Below are positions 40,930 through 49,249 of a stretch of DNA of 61,257 nucleotides, piece by piece. The stretch's first letter is position 1. Every line of letters begins with the position of its first letter. A program made the translations under genes and the position numbers. Origin of the DNA: an uncultured Trueperaceae bacterium (GTDB lineage: Bacteria; Deinococcota; Deinococci; Deinococcales; Trueperaceae). Location of the stretch: contig CAJXNS010000006.1 in the NCBI GenBank assembly GCA_913057165.1, forward strand, positions 1 to 61,257, read 5' to 3'. The notes beneath the pieces were generated by a model, which had not been told where the DNA came from, searched no databases, and was given only the letters and a program-made list of their open reading frames with translations.

Positions 40930-42492
40930 TTAGTTACAGGTCCAGCTGTAGTTGCTGAAGTTGTAGTCGAAGCTTTGCATCGGCACGTAACGGAATCCTT
41001 CAAGGCAGTTATCCATCGCATGACGGACCGTTTGCAGGCCCAGGAAGGCGTTGGGTTGCAGTTCCATGATGCGTGCTTGTGCTTGCTGATAGAGCTCGTT
41101 CTGCTCGGAGACATCCGCGGTGCGGCGTGCCTGATCGATCAGCGAGTCCACCTGCTCGTCTTGTAGCCATTCCATGGACGCCCACGTGCCTGCGGCATCG
41201 GAGTGGTACTGCGTGAACAGCATGCTGTCGGCTGACGGGTAGGTTGGACCGAAGAAGATCTGGTTGACGTTCGGCGTTTGGTTCACGTCGGTCGCCATTT
41301 CGGTGATCAGGTTCCAAGGCTCCGCCATCAGCGTGACGTCAAAGCCGAGTTCGGTGAAGACCGCATCGAACATCAGGGCGATCTCTTCCTCAAACGGTGT
41401 GTTGGCGACGTACAGGTGGCTGATTGGGATGTTGTCCTGGCCGGCGTACTTCGATTGCGCCATTTCTTCACGGGCGCAGTCGAGATCGTACTCAGCCACT
41501 TCAATTGTGTCGAGAACGGCATCACCGAACGACGGCGGCAGCGGGCCGGCCATCGGGTCGCTTGGGAAGATGAACTCGCGAATGGTTTCGTAGTCCATGG
41601 CGCAGGCGATGGCGCGGCGGACGTGCACATCGTCGGTGGGTGCGACCTTGGTGTTGAGCTTCAGGGTGAAGCCGGTGGCGGTGGGTTCTTCCACCACGCG
41701 GAAGTTACCGCTGTTGGCCAGCGCGTCGTACGTCTCGTTGGACTGATACTGGCTGGTCATGTGAAGGTCACCCGCGGCGGCCAGCGAGCGGACGGTTGCT
41801 TCGTCGTTCGTGACGAGCCAGCGCACTTGATCGATCGCTTCGGCGTGCCACCCCATGTGCCAGTCTTCGTAGCGTTTGACGGTCATGCTGCTGCCGCGCG
41901 TCCAGCTGTCAAGCATGTACGGGCCGGCGCCGGCGGCGTTGTTGTTCAGGTACTCCTGACCCCAGTCACCATCGACCGCGTTGGCTTCCACGACCTCTTC
42001 GTTGACGACGAACATCAGCGGAACGGTCGTCAGGAATGGCGAGAAGATTTCACTGAGCGTGAATTGCACGGTGTTGTTGTCGAGCGCTTGCACGCCGTCA
42101 ACATCAAGCACGTCGCGCACGAGGTACGACGGGCCTTGGTCGATGGTGAGCAGGCGGCGAACGCTATACACCACGTCGCTGGCTTCAACGGGGCTGCCGT
42201 CATGGAAGGTAGCGCCGTCTTTGAGGGTGAACGTGAACTGTTTGGCGTCGTCGCTGACTTCCCACGAGTCGGCCAGAAGCGGCACGATAGCGCCTGTTTC
42301 GTCGACGTCGACAAGACCGTCGTACAGGTTAGCGGCGGCCATGTACTCGGTGTAGTCCGTGACTTTGGCGGGGTCGATCGTGCCAAAGATTTGCACCGTG
42401 TTCATGGTGATGTTGACTTGGGCGAATGCCAAGCCGGCGCCCGCGATCAGGGTGGCCAACAGGGGCTTCAGCCATTTTGTTGCAGACTTCAT
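40930..42492 (-). CDS. Solute-binding protein of the peptide ABC importer (family 5)
   Basis: A 520-residue exported protein. Its signal peptide is MKSATKWLKPLLATLIAGAGLAFA with a probable signal peptidase I site; no lipobox Cys is present, unlike many Gram-positive homologues. SBP family 5 features are AAANLYDGLVDVDETGAIVPLLADSWEVSDDAKQFTF and VHVRRAIACAMD. It captures the substrate in the periplasm and delivers it to DppBC. The ATG at 42492 has a GGAGG Shine-Dalgarno and overlaps the second DUF917 gene by 4 nt, which ties uptake directly to the enzymes. Confidence 0.93.
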   Translation of the reverse strand: MKSATKWLKPLLATLIAGAGLAFAQVNITMNTVQIFGTIDPAKVTDYTEYMAAANLYDGLVDVDETGAIVPLLADSWEVSDDAKQFTFTLKDGATFHDGSPVEASDVVYSVRRLLTIDQGPSYLVRDVLDVDGVQALDNNTVQFTLSEIFSPFLTTVPLMFVVNEEVVEANAVDGDWGQEYLNNNAAGAGPYMLDSWTRGSSMTVKRYEDWHMGWHAEAIDQVRWLVTNDEATVRSLAAAGDLHMTSQYQSNETYDALANSGNFRVVEEPTATGFTLKLNTKVAPTDDVHVRRAIACAMDYETIREFIFPSDPMAGPLPPSFGDAVLDTIEVAEYDLDCAREEMAQSKYAGQDNIPISHLYVANTPFEEEIALMFDAVFTELGFDVTLMAEPWNLITEMATDVNQTPNVNQIFFGPTYPSADSMLFTQYHSDAAGTWASMEWLQDEQVDSLIDQARRTADVSEQNELYQQAQARIMELQPNAFLGLQTVRHAMDNCLEGFRYVPMQSFDYNFSNYSWTCN

Positions 42493-43586
42493 GCAGAACC
42501 TCCGGAGGAATGCTGCGCTTCGACGGGTTTGAAGTCGGTGTCGTAACCGAAATAGCGTGGACCAACGAGCTCCAGGCCTTCTTCGGTCCGCCACCGGGCG
42601 GGTGATGGGATGCCGAGGGCGACCACTCGAAAGCCGAAGCGCAAGGATTCGGTGGTCACGGGCTCGCCATCGTCGGCGTCAAGCAGGGTGATCAGGTCCG
42701 GGGTGGTGCACAGCACCGTGCCGCCGGCTTCACGGGCGATTAAGAATTCGTTTTGGAACTCGATTTCGAACGATTTGCCAGAGAAGGCGTCCACACCGTC
42801 TAGCTTGGCGGTGCCGCGTGCGAAGCCACCTTCAGTCCGGCGGTCAATGTCTGTGATTTTGCCGGAGAAAAGCTCGTAACCGCCAAGTAGCTTGCGGGCG
42901 GCTTCAATGGCAGGTTGTTTATCGCGCCGGGCCTGCCGGATCACCCGGCCGATATCGGCAGCCAACCCGACGGTGCCCGCGATGGCGGAGCGCTTGGCGG
43001 TGGCGCCATCCATGGCGTAGAAGGCAATGAGGGATGCCCCACCCATGTCGATCGTAAGTGAGCGCGCCAGCCGTTCCGTCCAGTGGTTGTTGACGGTGTT
43101 CATCAAAGCCGCATTGCCTTTGTCGTCGGCCATGGTGAGCGGGGTGGCTTCCACGCCTTCGAGGGTGAACGTGACCATCTGCAGTTCGGGGAATGCGCGA
43201 CCCATGCCGTCGGCATCAACCAGCGGCAGGTTGTTTTCAGCGGCGACCACAAACGGAATCGTGGAGTTGAGCCCGCCTGCCTCGCCGCAGAGGACCGCAT
43301 CGATCTTGCGTCCAAGGTACGCCTCAAGGGCCTGGAAGGCGGAGGTGGCCTCGGTACCGCTGGGGAGTTTTTCGAGCATGACCGTCGGTGCGCCCATCAT
43401 GGCGACCGGGACGACCAACGCGTCGTCATCCAGTTCGCTTAACTCCATGACGCGCACAGGGCCGTGCTTACGGATCGCTTCTTGGGCCATGAGCTTGCCG
43501 ATGTACGGGTCGCCCCCACCGCCCGTACCGAGCAGTGCGGCACCGAGAGCGACATCGTCGAGGTCTTGCGGGTGAAATTCACGCAT
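42489..43586 (-). CDS. DUF917-family protein, second copy
   Basis: A 365-residue protein of the DUF917 (S-methyl thiohydantoin desulfurase-like) family. It has the GTGGGGDPYIGK motif near residues 20-31, VDADGMGRAFPELQM near 120, and the C-terminal PDLITLLDADDGEPVTTESLRFG segment. It is a diverged paralogue of the preceding gene, which shares these motifs. The ATG at 43586 was chosen because it aligns with the start of that paralogue. It overlaps the first copy by 8 nt and the binding-protein gene by 4 nt. Two copies in tandem suggest a heteromeric enzyme. Confidence 0.88.
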   Translation of the reverse strand: MREFHPQDLDDVALGAALLGTGGGGDPYIGKLMAQEAIRKHGPVRVMELSELDDDALVVPVAMMGAPTVMLEKLPSGTEATSAFQALEAYLGRKIDAVLCGEAGGLNSTIPFVVAAENNLPLVDADGMGRAFPELQMVTFTLEGVEATPLTMADDKGNAALMNTVNNHWTERLARSLTIDMGGASLIAFYAMDGATAKRSAIAGTVGLAADIGRVIRQARRDKQPAIEAARKLLGGYELFSGKITDIDRRTEGGFARGTAKLDGVDAFSGKSFEIEFQNEFLIAREAGGTVLCTTPDLITLLDADDGEPVTTESLRFGFRVVALGIPSPARWRTEEGLELVGPRYFGYDTDFKPVEAQHSSGGSA

Positions 43587-44673
43587 GGGCAACTCCCCTT
43601 TCAAGCGGAACGTAGGTGACATCGGGGTACCCGAACGCTTCAGGGCCGACGACGTTGAGCGCTTCGGGCGTGCGAAGCAGGGGGTGGGCGGGCATGACGA
43701 TCGCGGTAGCGCGCATGCCGAACCGGAGTACTTCGGTGGTGATCGGCTCACCCGTGTCTTGGTCAAGCAGCATGATCAGGTCGGGGACCACAGCGGCGGC
43801 GTGACCATCGATGGTGAGGATGAGGTTTTCGTTTTGAATATCGATGCGCGCGGTCTTCCCACGGTCGTGGTCGGTGCCTTCAAGTTCAGCGTGACCCCGC
43901 GCAAAGCCGCCTTGGATGTGCCGCCGGACATCGACGACTTTGCCTTCAAAGGCGCGTTTTCCGTGGGTCCGTGCCACGATCGCGTCGATCGGGTTGCGGC
44001 GTTCACTGCGGGCTTGCAGGACCGCTTCGCCGATGCCGATGGCGGCACTGACGGTGTCGGGGATGGCGTACTTTTTGAGGAACGCGCCGCTCATGGGGGC
44101 GTCGGCGTACCCAGCGGCAGCGCCCATATCGACAGCGACGGTGCGAGCGAGGCGCTCAAGCCAGTACATGTCGTTGACGTGCTGAAGGACAACGGTGTTG
44201 CCCTTTTCGTCGGCCAGGGCCGCGGGTGAGGGCTCGTGCCCATAAATGAAGTACGTGCACATCTGCATTTCAGGAAAGGCACGGCCCATGCCGTCAGCGT
44301 CGACGATCGGAAGGCCGGACTGGGCGCCAGTAATCATGGGCTCCATGGAGTTCGCCCCACCAATTTCGGCGGGGATGAGGGCGTCGATGGTCTTGCCGGT
44401 GGTGCGCTCGATCGCTTTGAGGGCGCGGTAGCACTCATCACCCTTCTCAATTTTTTCGACACCAATCACGGGCGCGCCAATGCCGCCCACGCTGACGACG
44501 AGGGCGTCATCGTCGAGTTCGTCAAGGCCGATGATGTCGATGTGTTTGCCTTGCCGTAAGAGTTCCCTGGAGCGTAAGCGGCCGACGTACGGATTGCCGC
44601 CACCGCCGGTGCCGAGCACCGCTGCGCCGATCTCTAAGGCCTTTAGGTCTTGTTCGGTCAGGCGTTTAGGCAC
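43579..44673 (-). CDS. DUF917-family protein, first copy
   Basis: A 364-residue DUF917 protein. It has GTGGGGNPYVGR near residues 21-32, IGGANSMEPM, VDADGMGRAFPEMQM, and a C-terminal PDLIMLLDQDTGEPITTEVLRFGMR. Characterised members work on S-methyl thiohydantoin compounds, and family members are commonly encoded beside HyuA-like proteins. The GTG at 44673 overlaps the hyuA-like gene by 8 nt. Together with that protein it may replace the HyuB partner, which is absent here. Confidence 0.88.
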   Translation of the reverse strand: MPKRLTEQDLKALEIGAAVLGTGGGGNPYVGRLRSRELLRQGKHIDIIGLDELDDDALVVSVGGIGAPVIGVEKIEKGDECYRALKAIERTTGKTIDALIPAEIGGANSMEPMITGAQSGLPIVDADGMGRAFPEMQMCTYFIYGHEPSPAALADEKGNTVVLQHVNDMYWLERLARTVAVDMGAAAGYADAPMSGAFLKKYAIPDTVSAAIGIGEAVLQARSERRNPIDAIVARTHGKRAFEGKVVDVRRHIQGGFARGHAELEGTDHDRGKTARIDIQNENLILTIDGHAAAVVPDLIMLLDQDTGEPITTEVLRFGMRATAIVMPAHPLLRTPEALNVVGPEAFGYPDVTYVPLERGVAHA

Positions 44674-46216
44674 CGTTTAAGTCCCCTACGGCTTTGACGC
44701 GAATGCGGGTGGCGTTGCCCGGCAGGTACGCCAGTGGCACGTCTTCAACGTCCACAATTTCGGTCGCGTCTGGGTCGGCTCCGGCGTCCACCGCCCGTTC
44801 GATCGCTTCCGCTTTGGCTTGGCTGACCGCTTCGTCGCGAGGCATTTCAGCAAGCGAGAAGACGCGGTCGACCTCGCCGCTGATTTGGGCGATGGCAGCG
44901 CCGACGGCGTTGGCGACGGCGTAGTGGTCTGGTCTGAGGACGTTGAGTTCACCGACTTTGTCGGGGACGAGGATGCTTCCGCCCCCTACGGCGATGACAG
45001 GGATCGGTTCGGGGGTTAGTAGCATGCGTTCGACAGCCCGCTCGGTCATGGTGGCCATCGTGTCTAGGGCGCCTTGCACGAGGGCGGTTTCAAGGTCGGC
45101 GACTTGCTGTGCGTCGCCCACTTGGGCGCGTCCGCCGGCGACGGCAATGTCGGTGGCGGTCAGGTCGCTCCCGCCGAAGACGAGCCCGCGTTCGGGCAGT
45201 TGATAACCGACACTCATGGGGCCGACCGTGACCCCTTCGCTTCCGGATTCCACGAGGGAACCGCCGCCCAGGCCGATACTGAAGACGTCGGGCATACGGA
45301 AGTTGGTGCGAACGCCACCCACCTCAACAGCGGCGCCGGCCTCGCGTGGAAAGCCGCCATGCAGCGCACCAACATCGGTGGTGGTCCCACCGACGTCGAT
45401 GACAATGGCGTCCTTAATCCCGGAGAGGAAGGCTGCGCCGCGCATGGAGTTGGTTGGGCCGCTGGCGAATGTCAGGACGGGGAACCGCTCGGCCGTCTCG
45501 GCGTTCATGAGGGTGCCGTCGTTTTGGGTCAGGTAGAACGGCGCGTCGATGCCGACACCGATGAGGGCGTCACCGAATGCCTTGACGGTGGTCTTGGCGA
45601 GGTCGCGCAGACAGGCGTTCATGATGGCGGCGTTCTCACGTTCGAGCAAGCCAATGCGTCCAATATCGCTGGAGAGTGTGATGTGGACGCCCTCGCCAAG
45701 CTCGCTGGTGAAAATGGCGGCGGCTTGGCGTTCCATTTCGTCGTTGACTGGACTGAAGACGGTGCTGATGGCGACGCTTCGAATGCCGCGTTCTTTGATG
45801 GTCTTGGCGATGCCGCGAAGTTCGTCTTCGTCGAGGTTGCTGATCTTTCGGCCGTCAAACTCGAAGCCGCCGTGCGCCAAGAACGCGTGGTTGCCGATGG
45901 ATTCCCGCAGGTCTTCAGGCCAATCGACCATCGGAGGAAGGCTGGCGGTTGCGGGTAGGCCGAGTCGTACGGCCGCGGTGGAGGCCAACTCTTTGCGTTG
46001 CACGACGGCGTTGGTGAAGTGGGTGGTACCGATCATGACGACGTCGACGTCGTTGCGGTCCACTTCGGACTCGTCGAGCAGGGTGCGGAGGGCCTTCACG
46101 ACGCCGGTGAGGACATCTTCGGTGGTGTGCGCTTTGATGGAGTGAAGGACCTGCCGGTCGTTCATGATGACGGCGTCGGTGTTGGTGCCGCCTACGTCAA
46201 TGCCGATACGAATCAC
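44666..46216 (-). CDS. Hydantoinase/oxoprolinase-family protein (HyuA-like)
   Basis: A 516-residue protein with two ASKHA-type nucleotide loops: GIDVGGTNTDAVI near residues 4-16 and VIDVGGTTTDVGALHGG in the middle, plus an IGLGGGSLV motif. It matches the HyuA_N plus hydantoinase_A layout but is shorter than full HyuA (about 680 residues) because the C-terminal extension is missing. ATP-dependent members open hydantoin, 5-oxoproline or acetone-carboxylation substrates with a B subunit, which is absent here. The GTG start at 46216 has an AAGGAG Shine-Dalgarno. It is the first gene of the catabolic operon. Confidence 0.9.
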   Translation of the reverse strand: MIRIGIDVGGTNTDAVIMNDRQVLHSIKAHTTEDVLTGVVKALRTLLDESEVDRNDVDVVMIGTTHFTNAVVQRKELASTAAVRLGLPATASLPPMVDWPEDLRESIGNHAFLAHGGFEFDGRKISNLDEDELRGIAKTIKERGIRSVAISTVFSPVNDEMERQAAAIFTSELGEGVHITLSSDIGRIGLLERENAAIMNACLRDLAKTTVKAFGDALIGVGIDAPFYLTQNDGTLMNAETAERFPVLTFASGPTNSMRGAAFLSGIKDAIVIDVGGTTTDVGALHGGFPREAGAAVEVGGVRTNFRMPDVFSIGLGGGSLVESGSEGVTVGPMSVGYQLPERGLVFGGSDLTATDIAVAGGRAQVGDAQQVADLETALVQGALDTMATMTERAVERMLLTPEPIPVIAVGGGSILVPDKVGELNVLRPDHYAVANAVGAAIAQISGEVDRVFSLAEMPRDEAVSQAKAEAIERAVDAGADPDATEIVDVEDVPLAYLPGNATRIRVKAVGDLNGA

Positions 46217-46310
46217 GCTGCACGCTCCTTGGTGCGGGCGTCAAAAAACGCCCCAAAAGATATGCAGAGGAGTGTATGCGTATTCAGTTTGGGTTGGGTA
46301 GGAGCGGAAA

Positions 46311-46338
46311 GATAACCTCGTTATCTCCGAGGGATAAC
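46311..46338. promoter_or_regulatory. Three GATAAC half-sites upstream of the hyuA-like operon
   Basis: GATAAC-CTC-GTTATC (46311-46325) is a perfect 6-3-6 inverted repeat, and a third GATAAC follows at 46333-46338, 22 bp (about two helical turns) from the first. They lie in the 127-nt gap between the PucR-type regulator gene and the operon it probably controls. A weak -10-like TACACT lies at 46271-46276 on the minus strand and a GGGCGT/ACGCCC hairpin at 46237-46253. Binding by the PucR protein is inferred. Confidence 0.5.
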
Positions 46339-46343
46339 CGCGT

Positions 46344-47504
46344 TCACCGGCCTTTCCATAAGGCCACCTTGCAAGCCAAATGTATTATTACACGCCGATC
46401 TTCGTTGTGTGCTGCGTCACCAAGGACGTCCTCAATCCGGTCCAGACGGTAACGAAGCGTCTTCGGGTGAATGCCGAGGTGTTCTGCTGCGTCCTTCTGG
46501 GAGGATCCCGCATCCCAATACGCCGCGAGCGTTTCGATCAACGCGTACGGGTTGCCGTACTTAGCGTTGCGTAACGGTTCGATCTCTGCCTCAAGTAGGT
46601 TCACCAAGGCCGGCTGGCGTTCAAGCGTATTCAAAATGGCGTACCCCCGAAGCTCGTGGTAAGCCACAAACCGTGAACGCAGTTTGAGCCTGCGGCGTAA
46701 CTCAAGCGCTTGCTGCGCCTCTTGATAGGAGCGATGCAGACCGGTTGGCCCGTTACCGGTGCTGCCTGACGTCACCACCACCGGTGCTTGTTTCACGTCC
46801 CGCCGGATCGACTCAGCGATCGCCCGTCCCAGCGGTTCAGGATCGCGTTCCGTGAGGACCACGAGGCCGTCGTTGTGGCTCGCCACAACCGACCCATCCC
46901 GCCTCCGGCCCACTTCACGGCGCACCGTCATGGTCAGACTGGCACGGACCTGCTGAAAGAACGACTCGCCCCGATGCTCATTGGTTAAGAAGAAATGGTC
47001 GTAGTTCAAAAACCCGACCAGCAGAACGCCATGCAGGTCGGACAGGGGAATACCGAGCGCTTGGGCGCGACGCACGATGGCTTCGTTATCGCCATGACGG
47101 CCCTGAACGATCTCTTCAATCAGGTCATCGCGTGCTTGCGTTTGGGCATCCCCACCCGGTCGCACGCTGGGGTCGTCTTGGTAGAGGGTGCGCTCAACGA
47201 TCGCCGCGAAGTCCAGAGGGATACGGCCTTGCCACGCCAGCACGCACGCGCGCGCTTCAGAAAGTTGGGTTTGGGCGTACTCGGATGCATCCCAATCGTC
47301 TTGCGAGACGACGAGGGGGCGTGGTCCAAGCCGGGCTGCTTCGTCCAGGGACGCGAGGTCAGGCACGAGCAGCAGGGCGTTCCGGGGTGGCACGCGTCCC
47401 GTCTTGAATGCTTGCGATTCGATCACATGGAAGTCTCTGGCGTTACCCGTGACCACACGAAGGGCTTTGTGGTCGAGGGCCTCGAGAAGACGGTCCAGCC
47501 TCAT
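46344..47504 (-). CDS. PucR/CdaR-family transcriptional regulator
   Basis: A 386-residue regulator with a C-terminal HTH_30 domain (LAAYWDAGSSQKDAAEHLGIHPKTLRYRLDRIEDVLG). A GGDEF-like central domain typical of CdaR-type proteins precedes it, with RRDGSVVASHNDGLVVL. The N-terminal 120 residues have a PucR-type sensor pattern. PucR members sense purine-catabolism or sugar-diacid-type metabolites and activate catabolic operons. Its position directly upstream of the hyuA-like operon suggests it is the local activator. Confidence 0.9.
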   Translation of the reverse strand: MRLDRLLEALDHKALRVVTGNARDFHVIESQAFKTGRVPPRNALLLVPDLASLDEAARLGPRPLVVSQDDWDASEYAQTQLSEARACVLAWQGRIPLDFAAIVERTLYQDDPSVRPGGDAQTQARDDLIEEIVQGRHGDNEAIVRRAQALGIPLSDLHGVLLVGFLNYDHFFLTNEHRGESFFQQVRASLTMTVRREVGRRRDGSVVASHNDGLVVLTERDPEPLGRAIAESIRRDVKQAPVVVTSGSTGNGPTGLHRSYQEAQQALELRRRLKLRSRFVAYHELRGYAILNTLERQPALVNLLEAEIEPLRNAKYGNPYALIETLAAYWDAGSSQKDAAEHLGIHPKTLRYRLDRIEDVLGDAAHNEDRRVIIHLACKVALWKGR

Positions 47505-47565
47505 GTCTGCATCCGTATCACGCCGCAGTCCGAGAAAAGGTGCAACTGGGTGGTTTGGACCGTCG

Positions 47566-48672
47566 TCAGCCCACCGTCCTCACGTCTGTGGTGGCGTCTT
47601 CGATCACGCGCTCGTTGAGGTGCACCCCGAGGCCTGGGCCGTTTTCGGGGACCACCTGCAGGCCATTGCGTGCTTCAAGGGATTCCTCGATGATGTCGTC
47701 CGCCCAGTAGCGGCTGGCGCTGCTGGTATCGCCGGGCAAGCTGAAACCTTCGAGGGTGGACAGGTGCAGGTTGGCGGCCCGACCGATGCCAGACTCGAGC
47801 ATGCCTCCGCACCACACGGGCGCCCCGAACGCTTGCGCCACGTCGTGTACCCGCCGGGCGTCCCTGAACCCTCGAACCCGGCCGACCTTAAGGTTAATGA
47901 TGCGGCCCGAACCGAGTTGTAGGCCCTTGCGGGCGTCTTCAGGGGAATGAATCGACTCGTCCAAACAAACTGGGGTAGCCAACTGCCGTTGCAGCTCCGC
48001 ATGGTCGATCAGATCGTCGTGTGCGAGCGGTTGCTCAATGTAGTCAAGACCGAAGGCGTCAAGCTCCCGTAAGCGAGGCGTGTCGCTTAGGTTGTAGGCG
48101 CTGTTGGCGTCGACGGTGAGGTTGACGTCCGGCAGCGCCTCGCGCACGCCGGCCACCCGGTCGACGTCACGGCCTGGCGCGATCTTGAGTTTAATGCGGC
48201 CGTATCCGGCTTGCACGCCAGCGATGGCCTTCTCCACCGTGGCTTCGACGCTGTCTTGCAGGCCGATCGAAATGCCGACAGGAATGGGCCGCAGTTGACC
48301 GCCAAGAAGTTGCCACAGGGGGGTATCAAGTTGCTTGGCCCAGGCGTCCCAGAACGCCATCTCGACAGCAGCCACCGCCATGTTGTGACCCCGCACGTCC
48401 GCCAGGATGCTTAGCAGCGCATCGGGGGTGGCCACCTCGCGTCCCACCAGCCGTGGCGCTAGGACGTTCTCGATGATGGTTTTGCAGGTGTCGGTCGTCT
48501 CGTAGGAGTAGCCGGGCGTGTCGCCGGCCACGCACTCGCCGTACCCTTGAATGCCGTCTGCGTGCAGCGTGACGAGCAGGATACGGCGTGAGGTTTGGAC
48601 CCCAAAGCTGGTTTCAAAACGAAACTGCAGGTCCATTTTCATTTCACGAAGTTCAAACGAGTCGATGCGCAT
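47566..48672 (-). CDS. N-acyl/N-succinylamino acid racemase (enolase superfamily)
   Basis: A 368-residue protein of the o-succinylbenzoate synthase/NSAR family. All catalytic residues are visible: Lys161 and Lys163 in KLKIAPG, the metal ligands Asp188 (VDANSAY), Glu213 (IEQPL) and Asp238 (CLDES), and Lys262 (NLKVGRV). The numbering is within one residue of the well-studied Amycolatopsis racemase. No menaquinone gene is nearby, whereas hydantoin-type genes are, so racemisation of an N-acyl amino acid is more likely than OSB synthesis. The ATG at 48672 has a GGAGG Shine-Dalgarno. It is upstream of the PucR-type gene on the same strand, and divergent from the 115-residue gene. Confidence 0.9.
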   Translation of the reverse strand: MRIDSFELREMKMDLQFRFETSFGVQTSRRILLVTLHADGIQGYGECVAGDTPGYSYETTDTCKTIIENVLAPRLVGREVATPDALLSILADVRGHNMAVAAVEMAFWDAWAKQLDTPLWQLLGGQLRPIPVGISIGLQDSVEATVEKAIAGVQAGYGRIKLKIAPGRDVDRVAGVREALPDVNLTVDANSAYNLSDTPRLRELDAFGLDYIEQPLAHDDLIDHAELQRQLATPVCLDESIHSPEDARKGLQLGSGRIINLKVGRVRGFRDARRVHDVAQAFGAPVWCGGMLESGIGRAANLHLSTLEGFSLPGDTSSASRYWADDIIEESLEARNGLQVVPENGPGLGVHLNERVIEDATTDVRTVG

Positions 48673-48733
48673 GCGGCCTCCATGCCGGGGTCTAGGCTGA
48701 CGGTACGATATCGCGCACGGGAGGTTCGTTCCG

Positions 48734-49081
48734 ATGTGGATTCGAACGCTGGATGACAAGTTGGTGAATTTGGCCGTGTGCGAAGCGGTCGACATCATGG
48801 AAACCTTCGCTGATGAGGCTGCGGCTGAACGGGTTCGTCAAGCCCAAGATCGTGGCGAGCCGATGCCGGAAGACGCCCAACCTGACACGTTTGAGATTGT
48901 GGCGTTCATGTCGAGCGGATGGAGTTCACTGCTGTACGCCGCTGAGGATTTTGAGAGTGTCGAGCGGGCGTACGGGTACCTGGCGCGGATGCTGGCCAGT
49001 CCACGCAGCGATGTGATGCCAAGCCAGATCGTGACGCTTGCCGATTTGATGGATGGTGGCACGGTCCGCGGACCCAATTAA
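48734..49081 (+). CDS. Small protein of unknown function upstream of the sigma factor
   Basis: A 115-residue, acidic, soluble protein. The first half contains CEAVDIMETFADEAAAERVRQ and the second half a helical SVERAYGYLARMLASP segment. No recognisable domain. A GGGAGG Shine-Dalgarno lies 7 nt before the ATG. It is divergent from the racemase gene and precedes the principal sigma factor gene by 168 nt on the same strand, but that gene has its own promoter. Confidence 0.7.
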   Translation: MWIRTLDDKLVNLAVCEAVDIMETFADEAAAERVRQAQDRGEPMPEDAQPDTFEIVAFMSSGWSSLLYAAEDFESVERAYGYLARMLASPRSDVMPSQIVTLADLMDGGTVRGPN

Positions 49082-49133
49082 CCCAATTTTGGTGCGTACA
49101 AAACATCGTGTCATAGGCCTGTCAGGCACGTGC

Positions 49134-49160
49134 TTGACGGCGTTTATTGCATGGTATCTT
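49134..49160 (+). promoter_or_regulatory. Promoter of the principal sigma factor gene
   Basis: TTGACG (49134-49139) and TATCTT (49155-49160) are 15 bp apart. The -10 is preceded by TG (49152-49153), making it an extended -10, which could offset the short spacer. Start of transcription is expected near 49167, giving a leader of about 83 nt. Confidence 0.6.
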
Positions 49161-49170
49161 GGCGGTGAAC

Positions 49171-49238
49171 GTCCCTCCATATAGACGGCTTCACCTGGTG
49201 ACAGGAGGGACCCGCTCTCGACCGATGCTGCCGCATCG
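49171..49238 (+). promoter_or_regulatory. Structured 5' leader of the sigma factor mRNA
   Basis: Two stems lie between the promoter and the start codon. GTCCCTCC (49171-49178) pairs perfectly with GGAGGGAC (49204-49211) across a 25-nt loop, and CGATGC/GCATCG (49223-49228 with 49233-49238) closes a TGCC tetraloop right before the GAGGAG Shine-Dalgarno, sharing its first G. These could tune sigma-factor translation. It matches no riboswitch class that I recognise. Confidence 0.45.
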
Positions 49239-49249
49239 AGGAGCCAAAC

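Noticed and set aside
41278-42546. Long open frame (about 420 codons) on the plus strand opposite the binding-protein gene
   Set aside because: It is antisense to a well-supported SBP family 5 gene, has a composition typical of a GC-rich mirror frame and shows no recognisable domain.
45074-45958. Plus-strand open frame of nearly 300 codons opposite the HyuA-like gene
   Set aside because: It mirrors a conserved gene, has no start signals and no known motif.
46237-46253. GGGCGT/ACGCCC hairpin as a terminator of the PucR-type gene
   Set aside because: The stem is only 6 bp with a T-rich loop, and no T-run follows on the minus strand; at most it is a weak attenuator.
47566-48672. Menaquinone gene menC
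   Set aside because: The enolase-superfamily enzyme could make o-succinylbenzoate, but no other men gene is near and the hydantoin-type genes adjoin it, so the racemase call is preferred.
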